Origin: Bosea sp. NBC_00550
GTDB lineage: Bacteria > Pseudomonadota > Alphaproteobacteria > Rhizobiales > Beijerinckiaceae
NCBI RefSeq assembly: GCF_026020075.1
Contig: NZ_CP102772.1
Location: 248,001 to 312,000, forward strand
Length of the DNA stretch: 64,000 nt
Direction: 5' to 3'
The notes under the pieces are model-generated. The model was not told the origin of the DNA, made no database searches, and worked only from the letters and a program-made list of their open reading frames with translations. Numbering within the stretch: position 1 is the stretch's first letter; each line of letters begins with the position of its first letter. Shown here piece after piece: positions 27,723 through 36,362 of this stretch. A program made the position numbers and the translations under genes.

Positions 27723-29192
27723 CTAGCGCGGCATTGCGGCGAAATCCTCGGCCGCCTGCTTCTGCGCCGCCTCGTCGCTCTCGAAGGCCTCGCGGCCGGC
27801 CTTCGCCGCGCGCAGCTTCACCTGCTCGATCTCGCCGGCGAGGTCGACCCCGCGCAGCAGGATCAGCCTGTCCTTCAGCTTGGCTTCGATCAGGGCCGGC
27901 ATGCTCGCGAGCTGCTGCTCGAAATCCTCGATCTGGCGGCGGGCCGCAACATATTCCGGCAGTTCCCCCGGCTGGTCGATCTCGGCCAGGTTGAGCGATT
28001 GCGAGAAATAGGCGGGTGGCAGATCGGTGCGGACCCGCAGATTGGCCTCGCGATATTGCATCATCGCCGCGTCCTTGGCCGCGCGCAGTTGCCCGAGGCG
28101 GGACATAAACAGGTCTCGCGCCTTCTCCGCCGCGGCCTTCACGCCCTGCAGCTTGCCGAGCTCGTCGCGGCAATCCTCGCGGAAACCGTCGATCTGGGTG
28201 CGGATCGCCTCCAGTTCCGGCAGCAGCTCGACATCGAGCCGGCGCCGCTCCTCCTCGACCGCGCCCCAGCGCTGGCGCCAACGCTTGTAGGCGGCTGCAT
28301 GCCCCGGATAGGTGCCAAAGGCCGTATAGCCCTTCGTCGCCGAGACAAAGGCGACGACGCAGCCGATGATGACCAGAGCGACCGATTTGATGTCGTAGAT
28401 CGCGAAGGGGTTCTCCAGCATGCGCGGCATGACCTGGAAGGAACGCGTATCCGGGCTCGCGATCAGCATCTCGCGGTAATGCCCGACCGCGAGATTGAAC
28501 AACACGATCAGCGCGATCATGCCGGCATAGGCGGGCAGGGCCCAGAACAGGTGCGAGCTCTTCACATGCTGGCAGTATCGCGCCGGCCCGACCCCCATGA
28601 AGAAGCCGAGCGCGATGTTGAGCGCCGAGATGATGACGGCCGTGGCCGCGCCGCCGACCAGGCCGAAATCGCTCGCCTCGGCGAAGAAATTGCCGTTGAG
28701 CAGGCTCTCGATCACCAGCGGCACGACCAGGAAGAACAGGATGAACTGCCACTTGTCGAGCTTGGGATCGGCGCGGCGCTTGTTCTCGTAGTTGAAGAAG
28801 GCGTATTCGCGCTTGGCCCTGAGCGTATCGTAGACGCGCTGCTCCAGCTCGCTGCCGTGCTTGTTCAGCATCGCGCGCATCGTCGCCTCGACGCCGCGCA
28901 CGCGCCCTTCGAAACGTTGCTGCGTGAACAGCTCGCGGCGGCTCGCGACCTCGGCCTGGATGGCGTTGAGGCTCGCCGCAGCGTCCTGCCGCAGCGTAGC
29001 GTAATGCTCGCGTGCCCGGGCGATAAGAGTCTGTTCGGTCTGGGACAGCATCGTCGCATCGGCCGGCGGCAGATTGTCCACCGCATCGCTCGCGCCGTTA
29101 TGGCCGGCCTTGACGGATTCCGCCAGGTGATGCGCGGTCACCGCAGGGCTGGTGCCACGCAGCGAGCCAACGCCGCCATTCTCATTCGCCAT
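27723..29192 (-). CDS. four-TM protein with long N- and C-terminal coiled coils, unknown function
   Basis: 489 residues. Residues 50-145 are a charged helix or coiled coil. Hydrophobic segments lie at about 149-166, 178-203, 216-237 and 269-287. Residues 300-489 are a long charged region dense in Glu, Arg and Ala, with heptad-like spacing. The two cytoplasmic arms around a short membrane core suggest a scaffold or mechanosensing-type assembly, but no family is recognised. Its start overlaps the upstream membrane gene by 11 bp. Confidence 0.78.
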   Translation of the reverse strand: MANENGGVGSLRGTSPAVTAHHLAESVKAGHNGASDAVDNLPPADATMLSQTEQTLIARAREHYATLRQDAAASLNAIQAEVASRRELFTQQRFEGRVRGVEATMRAMLNKHGSELEQRVYDTLRAKREYAFFNYENKRRADPKLDKWQFILFFLVVPLVIESLLNGNFFAEASDFGLVGGAATAVIISALNIALGFFMGVGPARYCQHVKSSHLFWALPAYAGMIALIVLFNLAVGHYREMLIASPDTRSFQVMPRMLENPFAIYDIKSVALVIIGCVVAFVSATKGYTAFGTYPGHAAAYKRWRQRWGAVEEERRRLDVELLPELEAIRTQIDGFREDCRDELGKLQGVKAAAEKARDLFMSRLGQLRAAKDAAMMQYREANLRVRTDLPPAYFSQSLNLAEIDQPGELPEYVAARRQIEDFEQQLASMPALIEAKLKDRLILLRGVDLAGEIEQVKLRAAKAGREAFESDEAAQKQAAEDFAAMPR

Positions 29193-29775
29193 GGGCGGCT
29201 CGCGTCAGAAAAAGCCGGGCTTCGACGACATCGACCCAGAAATCGCGGAAGCCGGGATAGGAAGGCCGCAGATAGGCCCGTTCGAACCACAGCGTCAGCG
29301 CAATCAAGGCGGCGCTGCCCAGGATCGGCAGGATGGTGGCGGCAGAGAGCGACGCCGCATCGAGCTCCGCCAGCCGCCAGCCGAGGCCAGCCAGCACCAC
29401 GGCGCTTGCGATGACGAGCAGCGCGCGAACGCGGTGGCGGCCGGTGTCGTAGGCGAGTTGCAGCGCGGCGGTCATCATCGTGACGGCGAGGGCCGCGCAG
29501 AGCTCGAGCACGACGAGCCCGGCGATCACCGCTGCTATGCCGGCTCCGATCCCGGTTGGCGAAGCGGGAGCGAGCACCGTGAACACCCCGCGCGCGGAAG
29601 ACCAGGCCAGGTAAAGGCAGAAGAGCAGCGCGGCAGCGATGAGAATGGCGAGAAGCGGGAGGGAACGCCGCAACCGCGCCGCCATGATGGCGAGCCGCGC
29701 CGCGTGGGTCTGCCTCACGGCGTCATCGATTGCGCTTGCGGCCGCTCTCACGCGGCCTGCGATCGCTTTGAACAT
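29182..29775 (-). CDS. small four-TM membrane protein, unknown function
   Basis: 197 residues from the ATG at 29775 (MFKAIAGRV), with GTGGAG about 12 bases upstream; a TTG at 29832 would add 19 residues. Hydrophobic segments are at about residues 38-58, 77-107, 117-133 and 147-163 of this product. It ends in FWVDVVEARLFLTRAAHGE, overlapping the next gene. First gene of the three-gene module, starting shortly after moaA on the same strand. Confidence 0.72.
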   Translation of the reverse strand: MFKAIAGRVRAAASAIDDAVRQTHAARLAIMAARLRRSLPLLAILIAAALLFCLYLAWSSARGVFTVLAPASPTGIGAGIAAVIAGLVVLELCAALAVTMMTAALQLAYDTGRHRVRALLVIASAVVLAGLGWRLAELDAASLSAATILPILGSAALIALTLWFERAYLRPSYPGFRDFWVDVVEARLFLTRAAHGE

Positions 29776-29859
29776 GACCCGCAGCAACTCCACCCGTCCA
29801 ACGACGGTGACCGCATTCGGCGGGCCGGTCAAGCGAGCGGCGGCCTCCGTCCAGGCCGA

Positions 29860-30888
29860 TCAGCCGCCGGTGACACTCATATGCCGGCCGACGGCCGGGC
29901 GCGCATGGCGCCGGTCGATGATGAAGTCGTGGCCCTTGGGCTTGCGGGCGATGGCCTCGTCCATGGCGCGATAGAGCAGCGCATCGTCCTGCGAGCTGCG
30001 CACGGCGGCACGCAGATCGGCCGCATCCTCCTGGCCAAGGCACATGTAGAGCGTGCCGGTGCAGGTCAGGCGCACCCGGTTGCAGCTCTCGCAGAAATTA
30101 TGGGTGAGCGGCGTGATGAAGCCGACGAGCCCCCCGGTCTCCTTGACGCGGACATAGCGCGCCGGGCCGCCGGTGCGGTAGGGATCGTCGACCAACGTGT
30201 ACTTGTCCATGAGCCGTCCGCGCACCACCGAGAGCGGCAGGTACTGATCGATGCGCCCGGCCTCGATCTCGCCCATCGGCATGACTTCGATCAGCGTGAG
30301 GTCCATGCCGAAGCCGTGCGACCACAGCATCAGCTCCTCGATCTCGTCGTCGTTGACGCCCTTCAGCGCGACCGCGTTGATCTTGACCCGCATGCCGGCC
30401 TTGCGCGCCGCTTCGATGCCGGCGAGCACGACATTCAGGTCGCCCCGGCGGGTGATCTCGCGGAACTTGTCGGCATCGAGCGTGTCGAGCGAGACGTTGA
30501 TGCGCCGGACGCCGTAGCCGGCCAACTCGTCGGCGTAGCGATGCAGCAGCGAGCCGTTGGTGGTCAGCGTCAGCTCGTCGAGCGCGCCGGAGGTGAGGTG
30601 GCGCGAGAGCGAGCGGAACAGGCTCATGATGTCGCGGCGGACCAGCGGCTCGCCGCCGGTGAGTCGCAGCTTGCGCGTGCCGCGGGTGACGAAGGCGGTC
30701 GCGATCCGGTCGAGCTCTTCCAGCGTCAGCAGTTCCTTGCGCGGCAGGAACTGCATGTTCTCGGCCATGCAGTAGACGCAGCGGAAATCGCAGCGATCCG
30801 TCACCGAGATGCGCAGATAGGAAATCGTCCGGCCGAACGGATCGACCAGTGGCGACCGGGTCAGCGGTTTCATGTCGTCGAGCAGCAC
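29860..30888 (-). CDS. moaA: GTP 3',8-cyclase (molybdenum cofactor biosynthesis protein A)
   Basis: 342 residues; GTG start at 30888 supported by GAGG five bases upstream, with an ATG at 30873 as alternative. Radical-SAM cysteines [11 protein letters not shown] form the first 4Fe-4S cluster. The second cluster ligands are in [19 protein letters not shown]. The C-terminal double glycine (VTGG) is the end inserted in the MoaC step. It converts GTP to 3',8-cyclo-7,8-dihydro-GTP. No other moa genes are in the window. It is divergent from the DUF971 gene. Confidence 0.96.
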   Translation of the reverse strand: MLLDDMKPLTRSPLVDPFGRTISYLRISVTDRCDFRCVYCMAENMQFLPRKELLTLEELDRIATAFVTRGTRKLRLTGGEPLVRRDIMSLFRSLSRHLTSGALDELTLTTNGSLLHRYADELAGYGVRRINVSLDTLDADKFREITRRGDLNVVLAGIEAARKAGMRVKINAVALKGVNDDEIEELMLWSHGFGMDLTLIEVMPMGEIEAGRIDQYLPLSVVRGRLMDKYTLVDDPYRTGGPARYVRVKETGGLVGFITPLTHNFCESCNRVRLTCTGTLYMCLGQEDAADLRAAVRSSQDDALLYRAMDEAIARKPKGHDFIIDRRHARPAVGRHMSVTGG

Positions 30889-31027
30889 GTCTGCCTCAAC
30901 TCCAAACGCACTGTCCGCTCCGCACAGGATGCGAACAGGTTTCTACATTGCTATAGCGAGACATTGGCATCGATGCGGCCAAGGTCAAGCGCATGGCTGC
31001 TACCCGCTGCGAAGGGCTTACACGATC

Positions 31028-31390
31028 ATGTCATCCTGGCCGACCGAAATCCGCCTGTCGAAGGATCGCCGGACCCTGCATGTCGCCTTCGAGGACGGCG
31101 CGAGCTTCGCGTTGCCGGCCGAGCTGCTGCGCGTCGAAAGCCCCTCCGCCGAGGTCCAGGGCCACCACCCCAGCCAGAAGACGATCGTTCCCGGCAAGGC
31201 GGCCGTCGAGATCCTGCGGGTCGAGCCTGTCGGCCACTACGCCGTCAGGCTCGGCTTCGACGACATGCACGAGACCGGCATCTACGCCTGGGACTATCTG
31301 CGCGAGCTCGGCGAGCAGGCCGGCGAGAAAATGCGCGCCTACGAGGCCGCGCTGGCCGAAAAAGGATTGTCGCGGGAGCGGCGCGGCTAG
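31028..31390 (+). CDS. DUF971 domain-containing protein
   Basis: 120 residues from the ATG at 31028. It matches the gamma-butyrobetaine-hydroxylase N-terminal-like (DUF971) fold: PTEIRLSKDRRTLHVAFEDG, LPAELLRVESPSAEVQGH, and the typical VGHYAVRLGFDDMHETGIYAWDYL. Homologues are often fused or adjacent to Mrp/ApbC Fe-S carriers, so an Fe-S role beside moaA is plausible but unproven. Confidence 0.88.
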   Translation: MSSWPTEIRLSKDRRTLHVAFEDGASFALPAELLRVESPSAEVQGHHPSQKTIVPGKAAVEILRVEPVGHYAVRLGFDDMHETGIYAWDYLRELGEQAGEKMRAYEAALAEKGLSRERRG

Positions 31391-31429
31391 GCGCAGCTTT
31401 GGACCTGGCGCTGTCGCGCCTTCTGAAGG

Positions 31430-32338
31430 CTATGATCGGGAGGCTCTTCGGAGCGCCAGCCCGACGCCGCTCAGGGTAAGGGCCATGGCGACGAGCTCAC
31501 GGACACCCAGGGAATCGCCCAGCAGCAGGGCTGCTGCGAGCGTCCCGATGATCGGCACGAGCAGCATGCCGGTTGCGGCAGCGGAGGCGGGCAGCCGTCT
31601 GAGCGCTCCGAACCAGGTCAGGTAGCATAGGGCCATCGGGCCCACCGCCATATAGACGAGGCCGGCGAGGCCCGGCGCCGAGAGTGCTGGGACGCGCGGC
31701 TGTTCCAGCAGCAGGCCGAGGATCACCATCGGCAGGCAGCCCAGTGCCACCTGCCAGGCGACCAGCGCCGTGGGCGGCATCGATATGGGCTTGCGAGCCG
31801 TGACCGTGCCGAGGGCGAACAGCATGGCCGCGGCGAGCGCGAACAGGATACCCGGCCATTTGCCGCCGGCGAGGTCGGGACCGCCCATCAGCACGGCGAT
31901 ACCAGCAATGCCCAGGGCCAGCGCCAGCAGGCTCTGCCGGTTCGGCCTCTCGCCGAGCAGGGGCCATGCGATCAGCATCGCCCATATCGGCATGGAATAG
32001 GCGATCAGGGCGCCTTCCGAGACTTTCAGCCAGTTCAGCGACAGGGCGGTGAAGCCCATCCAGGCGAAGACGTTGATGCCGGCCGACGCGGCAAGCCGCA
32101 GGCGGGCGTCGCGTGGGACTGCAAAACGTTCGCTGCGCAGCCAGGCGAGGGCGGCCAGCCCGATCGCACCCAGCAGCCCGGCGGTGCCGCGCGCGAACAG
32201 GGGCGGCCAGTCCTGAAGGACGAATTTGAGCACAGCCCAGTTCAGCCCCCAGCCCATGGCCGTGATCATAAGAAGGATCTGGCCGGACCGCTGATGGGCG
32301 GTTTCGACCGATGCCGCTGCCTCGCTGCCCATAGCCAC
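31430..32338 (-). CDS. EamA/DMT family transporter
   Basis: 302 residues, ten hydrophobic segments, two EamA repeats (MGWGLNWAVLKFV at the start, MAVGPMALCYLTWFGALRRLPAS in the second). It begins 8 bp after the trans-sulfuration enzyme gene, so the two form an operon. It probably exports an amino acid or a related product. Confidence 0.88.
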   Translation of the reverse strand: MAMGSEAAASVETAHQRSGQILLMITAMGWGLNWAVLKFVLQDWPPLFARGTAGLLGAIGLAALAWLRSERFAVPRDARLRLAASAGINVFAWMGFTALSLNWLKVSEGALIAYSMPIWAMLIAWPLLGERPNRQSLLALALGIAGIAVLMGGPDLAGGKWPGILFALAAAMLFALGTVTARKPISMPPTALVAWQVALGCLPMVILGLLLEQPRVPALSAPGLAGLVYMAVGPMALCYLTWFGALRRLPASAAATGMLLVPIIGTLAAALLLGDSLGVRELVAMALTLSGVGLALRRASRS

Positions 32339-32346
32339 GGGCCTGC

Positions 32347-33501
32347 TCAGCGGTGCGCTGCCGTCAGCGCCTGGTCGAGATCGTCGTAGAGATCGCCGAC
32401 GTCCTCGATGCCGGTCGAGAGGCGCAAGAGGTCGGTCGGGCAGCGCGAGCCCGCGCCCTCGATCGAGGCGCGATGCTCGATCAGGCTCTCGACGCCGCCG
32501 AGCGAGGTCGCGCGCTTGTACAGCGCGACCTGCGCCGCCGTGGCGATGGCCGCCGCCTCGCCGCCGGTGACCTGCACCGAGAGCATGTAGCCGAAGCCGT
32601 TCTCCATCTGGCGGGCCGCGATGTCGTGGCCGGGATGTTGCGGCAGGCCGGGATAGAGCACGCGCGCCACCATCGGATGCGCGGAGAGCCGCTGCGCCAG
32701 CTCCAGCGCCGAAGCCGCCTGCCGCTCCTGCCGCAGATGCAGCGTGCGCATCCCGCGCATCAGCAGATAGGCCTCGAACGGGCCGAGGATGCCGCCCTGG
32801 CCCTTGCGCACCGTCTTGATCCGGCTCCAGAACTCGTCGTCCTCGCGGGCGCAGAGCGCCCCGGCGACGACGTCGGAATGGCCATTCAGCACCTTCGTCG
32901 CCGCATGCATCACGATGTCGGCGCCGAGCGTCAGCGGGCGGGTATGGACCGGCGAGGCGCAGGTCGAATCGACCGCGAGCCTGGCGCCGGCCTGGTGCGC
33001 GATCTCGGCTGCCGCCGCGATGTCGGTGATGGTCCAGAGCGGGTTCGACGGCGTCTCGACCCAGATGAGCTTGGTCACGCCCGGCTTCACCGCGGCCTTC
33101 AGCGCGGCGAGATCGTCGGTCTCGACGAACTCGACGCTCAGGCCCCAGCGCGTCGCCTCGGTCATGAGCCAGGCCCGCAGCGCCCAGTACATCACCTTGG
33201 AGGCGACGACGTGGTCGCCCGGCGAGAGCGCCTGGAAGACCGCGGTCGCCGCCGCCATGCCCGAGCCGAACAGCAGCGCCCCGGCCCTGGCTTCCTCCAG
33301 CATGGCGAGCACGGCCTGCGCCTCATGCACCGTCTCGTTGTCGGGCCGGCCATAGATGAAGCCGGAGGAATAGCCGTTGTCCGGGTCGCGCAGATAGGTC
33401 GTCGCGACATGGATCGGCGGCACCACCCCCTTCGTCACAGGATCGACCTTGCCCAGAGCCTGCGCGGCAAGGGAGCGCTTCGTCCAAGTCTTCAGTCCCA
33501 T
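32347..33501 (-). CDS. cystathionine gamma-synthase/lyase family PLP enzyme
   Basis: 384 residues of the Cys/Met-metabolism PLP family. Visible are IYGRPDNETVHEAQ, FGSGMAAATAVFQAL, WVETPSNPLWTITD, LAVDSTCASPVHTRPL and the PLP lysine in HAATKVLNGHSDVVAGA. SLGGVESLIEHRAS is the C-terminal signature. It could be a gamma-synthase or a gamma/beta-lyase; sequence alone does not decide. It is divergent from an Lrp/AsnC gene (132 bp gap) and followed by an EamA exporter. Confidence 0.88.
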   Translation of the reverse strand: MGLKTWTKRSLAAQALGKVDPVTKGVVPPIHVATTYLRDPDNGYSSGFIYGRPDNETVHEAQAVLAMLEEARAGALLFGSGMAAATAVFQALSPGDHVVASKVMYWALRAWLMTEATRWGLSVEFVETDDLAALKAAVKPGVTKLIWVETPSNPLWTITDIAAAAEIAHQAGARLAVDSTCASPVHTRPLTLGADIVMHAATKVLNGHSDVVAGALCAREDDEFWSRIKTVRKGQGGILGPFEAYLLMRGMRTLHLRQERQAASALELAQRLSAHPMVARVLYPGLPQHPGHDIAARQMENGFGYMLSVQVTGGEAAAIATAAQVALYKRATSLGGVESLIEHRASIEGAGSRCPTDLLRLSTGIEDVGDLYDDLDQALTAAHR

Positions 33502-33633
33502 GACGCATTTCCGACGCCCTCTCCGGGGCCGGCCGATCCGGTCCTCGCTGATTGGCTGCCCGTCATCCTGCTCGGAAACGCATGGTCATTTTCGCGGGAT
33601 TTAGTTAGATGGTGACGAATTTCGCCGTTCTGA
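33502..33633. promoter_or_regulatory. divergent promoter region, trans-sulfuration operon / Lrp regulator
   Basis: 132 bp between two start codons on opposite strands. The right part (33580-33625) is AT-richer than the surroundings, with ATGGTCATTTTCGCGGGAT and TTTAGTTAGATGG, as expected of promoter and Lrp-type operator DNA. No exact operator can be assigned. Confidence 0.5.
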
Positions 33634-34107
33634 ATGGGCTCCATGGCAAAAACAGTCGAACTCGATCGGTTCGATCATGCTCTTCTCAGGGAGATGCAGA
33701 TCGACAATCAGACTCCGGCGCGCGTTCTGGCGGAGCGGGTCGGCCTGTCACAGAGTGCGGTGCTTCGGCGCTTGCGCCGTCTGCGTGCCGAACAGGTCAT
33801 CATGGCCGATGTCTCGATCGTCAGCCCGGAAACCCTCGGCGTGCCCGTCACGGTGCATGTGCTCGTCTCGATCGAGCGGGGATCGCGAACCTATGGCGAG
33901 TTTTCCCGCAAGCTGCAGGCGCGCCCGGAAGTCCGGCAGGCCTCCTATGTGACGGGAGGCGCGGATTTCGTCGTGCACCTGCAGGTCGAGAGCATGGCAG
34001 CCTATGCGGCCTTTGCCCGCGAGGTCTTCCACGACGACCCCAACGTCTCCGAATACCACACCTACGTCGCCATGCGCGAAGTCGTCGGCCCGGCATCGAA
34101 GCGATAG
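33634..34107 (+). CDS. Lrp/AsnC family transcriptional regulator
   Basis: 157 residues (alternative start at 33643). N-terminal winged helix: LDRFDHALLREMQIDNQT, LAERVGLSQSAVLRRLRRL. The C-terminal RAM ligand domain has VTGGADFVVHLQVESMAAYAAFARE. The divergent arrangement with the trans-sulfuration/EamA operon implies local control by an amino acid. Confidence 0.92.
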   Translation: MGSMAKTVELDRFDHALLREMQIDNQTPARVLAERVGLSQSAVLRRLRRLRAEQVIMADVSIVSPETLGVPVTVHVLVSIERGSRTYGEFSRKLQARPEVRQASYVTGGADFVVHLQVESMAAYAAFAREVFHDDPNVSEYHTYVAMREVVGPASKR

Positions 34108-34133
34108 AACGACACCCTTCGATACAACCACGC

Positions 34134-34279
34134 CGTCATTCCGGGGCGGGCCGTAGGCCCGAGCCCGGAACCCATGAACACGACAGCCCGTCAAAAGGCC
34201 GCCGATCTGACAAAGCTTCTCGTCTGACCTCGTGTTCATGGGTTCCGGGCTCTTCGCTGACGCGAAGCCCCGGAATGAC
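34134..34279. repeat. Intergenic structured repeat, family B copy 2
   Basis: Same outer arms as copy 1 (CGTCATTCCGGGG and CCCCGGAATGAC). The 23-bp inner arms pair perfectly (34161-34183 against 34230-34252), but 9-10 bases per arm differ completely from copy 1. Side hairpins CGGGCC-GTA-GGCCCG and TTCGC-TGAC-GCGAA also differ in sequence while keeping their pairing. Confidence 0.85.
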
Positions 34280-34330
34280 CCCGCGGTTCCGTCAAAACCC
34301 AGCAAGCCCCAGGCCGATAAAAGGCCTCTG

Positions 34331-34433
34331 CGTCATCCTCGGGCGACCGCAGGGAGATCCGAGGATCTCAAGCAGGGCAGGGCGCGGGAGCCTCCTTCGA
34401 CCAGAGATGCTCGGGTCAAGCCCGAGCATGACG
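34331..34433. repeat. Intergenic structured repeat, family A copy 2
   Basis: CGTCATCCTCGGG at the left, ATCCGAGGATCTC, then GCTCGGGTCAAGCCCGAGC and ATGACG at the right. It sits beside family B copy 2, and together they fill most of the 433-bp gap between the convergent Lrp and L,D-transpeptidase genes. Apart from these repeats and the terminator at 34489, I see nothing else in that gap. Confidence 0.85.
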
Positions 34434-34488
34434 CGGAGGGTGGCGTCGGGGAGATTCCCATCGTGAGCGCAGTGGGGATACCGGCCAC

Positions 34489-34521
34489 GAAAAAGGGCCG
34501 GCGTTTCCACCGGCCCTTCTT
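34489..34521. terminator. intrinsic terminator of the L,D-transpeptidase gene
   Basis: 9-bp stem AAGGGCCGG / CCGGCCCTT with an eight-base loop. On the minus strand it continues into TTTTTCG, 20 bp after the transpeptidase stop. Confidence 0.85.
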
Positions 34522-34540
34522 AATTCAATTCTGCGTCCGC

Positions 34541-35119
34541 TCAGCGGGCGACGACGACGCGGGTGCCGACCTTGGCGCGCTCGTAGAGGTCGATCACGTC
34601 CTCGTTCAGCATGCGGATGCAGCCGGAGGAGACGGCCTGGCCGATCGTCTCCGGCTCATTCGAGCCGTGGATGCGGTAGAGGGTCGAGCCGAGATACATG
34701 GCGCGGGCGCCGAGCGGGTTGTCCGGGCCGCCGGTCATGTGGCGCGGCAGGTCGGGGCGGCGCTTCAGCATCTGCGACGGCGGGGTCCAGCTTGGCCACT
34801 CGGCCTTGCGGGTGATGGTCTGGCTGCCGGCCCAGTCGAAGCCAGGGCGGCCGACGCCGACGCCGTAGCGCACGGCCTTGCCGTCTGGCATCACGAAATA
34901 GAGGCGGCGCTCGGCGGAATTGATCACGATCGTGCCCGGCCGCTGGTTCGTCTGATAGCTGACGATCTCGCGCGGAATCGCGGTGGCCTGCGCCTTGGCG
35001 GGGTCGACGTACTGGACCAGCGGCTGGCGGGTCAACGGATCGATTTCGGCCCGGGCGGCGGAGCCGAGGGCGAGCAGGCCAAGGCCGGCGAGCATGGCCA
35101 GACGGATGGAGCGGATCAT
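34541..35119 (-). CDS. L,D-transpeptidase (ErfK/YbiS family)
   Basis: 192 residues from the ATG at 35119 (MIRSIRLAMLAGLGLLALGSAARA signal). The YkuD domain is complete: IVINSAERRLYFVMPDG, MYLGSTLYRIHGSNEPETIG and the catalytic SSGCIRMLNEDV (Cys nucleophile). It makes 3-3 peptidoglycan cross-links or anchors proteins in the periplasm. The frame is open to 35176, which would bury the signal peptide. Confidence 0.93.
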   Translation of the reverse strand: MIRSIRLAMLAGLGLLALGSAARAEIDPLTRQPLVQYVDPAKAQATAIPREIVSYQTNQRPGTIVINSAERRLYFVMPDGKAVRYGVGVGRPGFDWAGSQTITRKAEWPSWTPPSQMLKRRPDLPRHMTGGPDNPLGARAMYLGSTLYRIHGSNEPETIGQAVSSGCIRMLNEDVIDLYERAKVGTRVVVAR

Positions 35120-35295
35120 CGAGAACCTCGGACGGTCGGGACGGCGTTGGACATGAAGTTGACATGGAAAAGTCAACGTCTCCTCAATGTCCTGTCAGCT
35201 TCGCCGGCCCCCGGCAATCGGACTCCAATCACAACGCTGAGAGCTTTCGAGCTTTGCCGTTCTGCGTTGCGCGCAAGCAACATGCGGCCGGCATC

Positions 35296-36225
35296 TCAGC
35301 TCCGCAGAACCACGCAGGCGCCGCGATCGGCCTGGATGCGCCGGCAGAGCGTGCTGGCCTCGGCGCGTGTCGCGGCCGGCAGCCGCACCCGGTAGAAGGC
35401 GCGCGTGCCCCGGCTGCGCAGCCGCGTGCCGATCACCATCGGCTGGAGCTCGCCGATGATCGCCCGGTGGCGCGCGCCGGCGCGTTGGAAGCTGGCGAGC
35501 GCGCGTGCCTTCGAGAAGTTGCCGGCGAGTTGCACGCCCCAGGGCGCGAAGGGCGCCTCCGCGATCATGGGCAAGGCCGGACGCGATTGCCGGATCGCGA
35601 TCAGCGTCGGCGCGCATGCGGTCTGTGGATCACGCGTCGCCGGTCGAGGCGGCGGAGAGCGGCCGTCGCCATTGGCGACATTGCGTGCCTCCTCCGCCCA
35701 ATCCTCGACCGAGGCGCCGGTGATCAGCAGGACATAGTTCCCCGTCTCCATCGGGAGAAAGCGGGATTGCCCGGCGGCGCGGGCGGCGAGCCAGCCGGCG
35801 AGGCGGTTCGGACCCCCATTATACGCGGCGGCCGCGAGCCCCCAATTGCCGAAGCGATCCCGCAGATCGGCCAGGAAATGCGCCGCCTTGGGCACGGCCT
35901 GCTCGGGGTCGAACGGATCAACGAGGCCGCGCTCGCGCGCCGTGCCGGGCATGAACTGCGCCACGCCCTGTGCGCCGGCCGGGCTGGTGACATGCGGGCG
36001 GAAACTCGATTCCTGGAAGATCAGGCGGGTCAGGAAGGCCGGAGGTACCGAATGTGTCCGCGCGGCGTCATCGATCAGCCGGCAGAGCGCATCCTGGATG
36101 CCGGAGGATGGCGGCAAGGGCTCCTCGGCCGCCTGGGCGGAGCCGGGCAGCAGGCTAAGCGCGAGCAGCATCGCGGCGAGCCGTTTCGCAGGATTGGCCA
36201 GGCGGCGGAGGGCGCCGTAGATCAT
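35296..36225 (-). CDS. lytic transglycosylase with C-terminal SPOR domain
   Basis: 309 residues from the ATG at 36225, with a signal peptide ending near GSAQA. The SLT domain shows FLTRLIFQESSFRPHVTSPAGA (catalytic Glu), GVAQFMPGTA and AAAAYNGGPNRL. The last 80 residues (VQLAGNFSKARALASFQRAG ... RVRLPAATRAEASTLCRRI) resemble a SPOR peptidoglycan-binding domain. It cleaves glycan strands at the septum or at secretion sites. Confidence 0.9.
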   Translation of the reverse strand: MIYGALRRLANPAKRLAAMLLALSLLPGSAQAAEEPLPPSSGIQDALCRLIDDAARTHSVPPAFLTRLIFQESSFRPHVTSPAGAQGVAQFMPGTARERGLVDPFDPEQAVPKAAHFLADLRDRFGNWGLAAAAYNGGPNRLAGWLAARAAGQSRFLPMETGNYVLLITGASVEDWAEEARNVANGDGRSPPPRPATRDPQTACAPTLIAIRQSRPALPMIAEAPFAPWGVQLAGNFSKARALASFQRAGARHRAIIGELQPMVIGTRLRSRGTRAFYRVRLPAATRAEASTLCRRIQADRGACVVLRS

Positions 36226-36362
36226 GCGGTTTCTCTCGCATGTTCGCGTGCCGGCTGCCAGCGGGGGCGGCTTTCGGTTGTGGCCGGGGCGCCGCCTGTG
36301 CGAAGAGGGCGCCGCGTCGGCGCATCGGTCGGTGCTGCGGGAATTGGGAGTGCACGGCCGCA

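Noticed and set aside
29152..31479. 775-codon open frame opposite the membrane module and moaA
   Set aside because: Overlaps well-supported genes on the other strand and has no recognisable domain.
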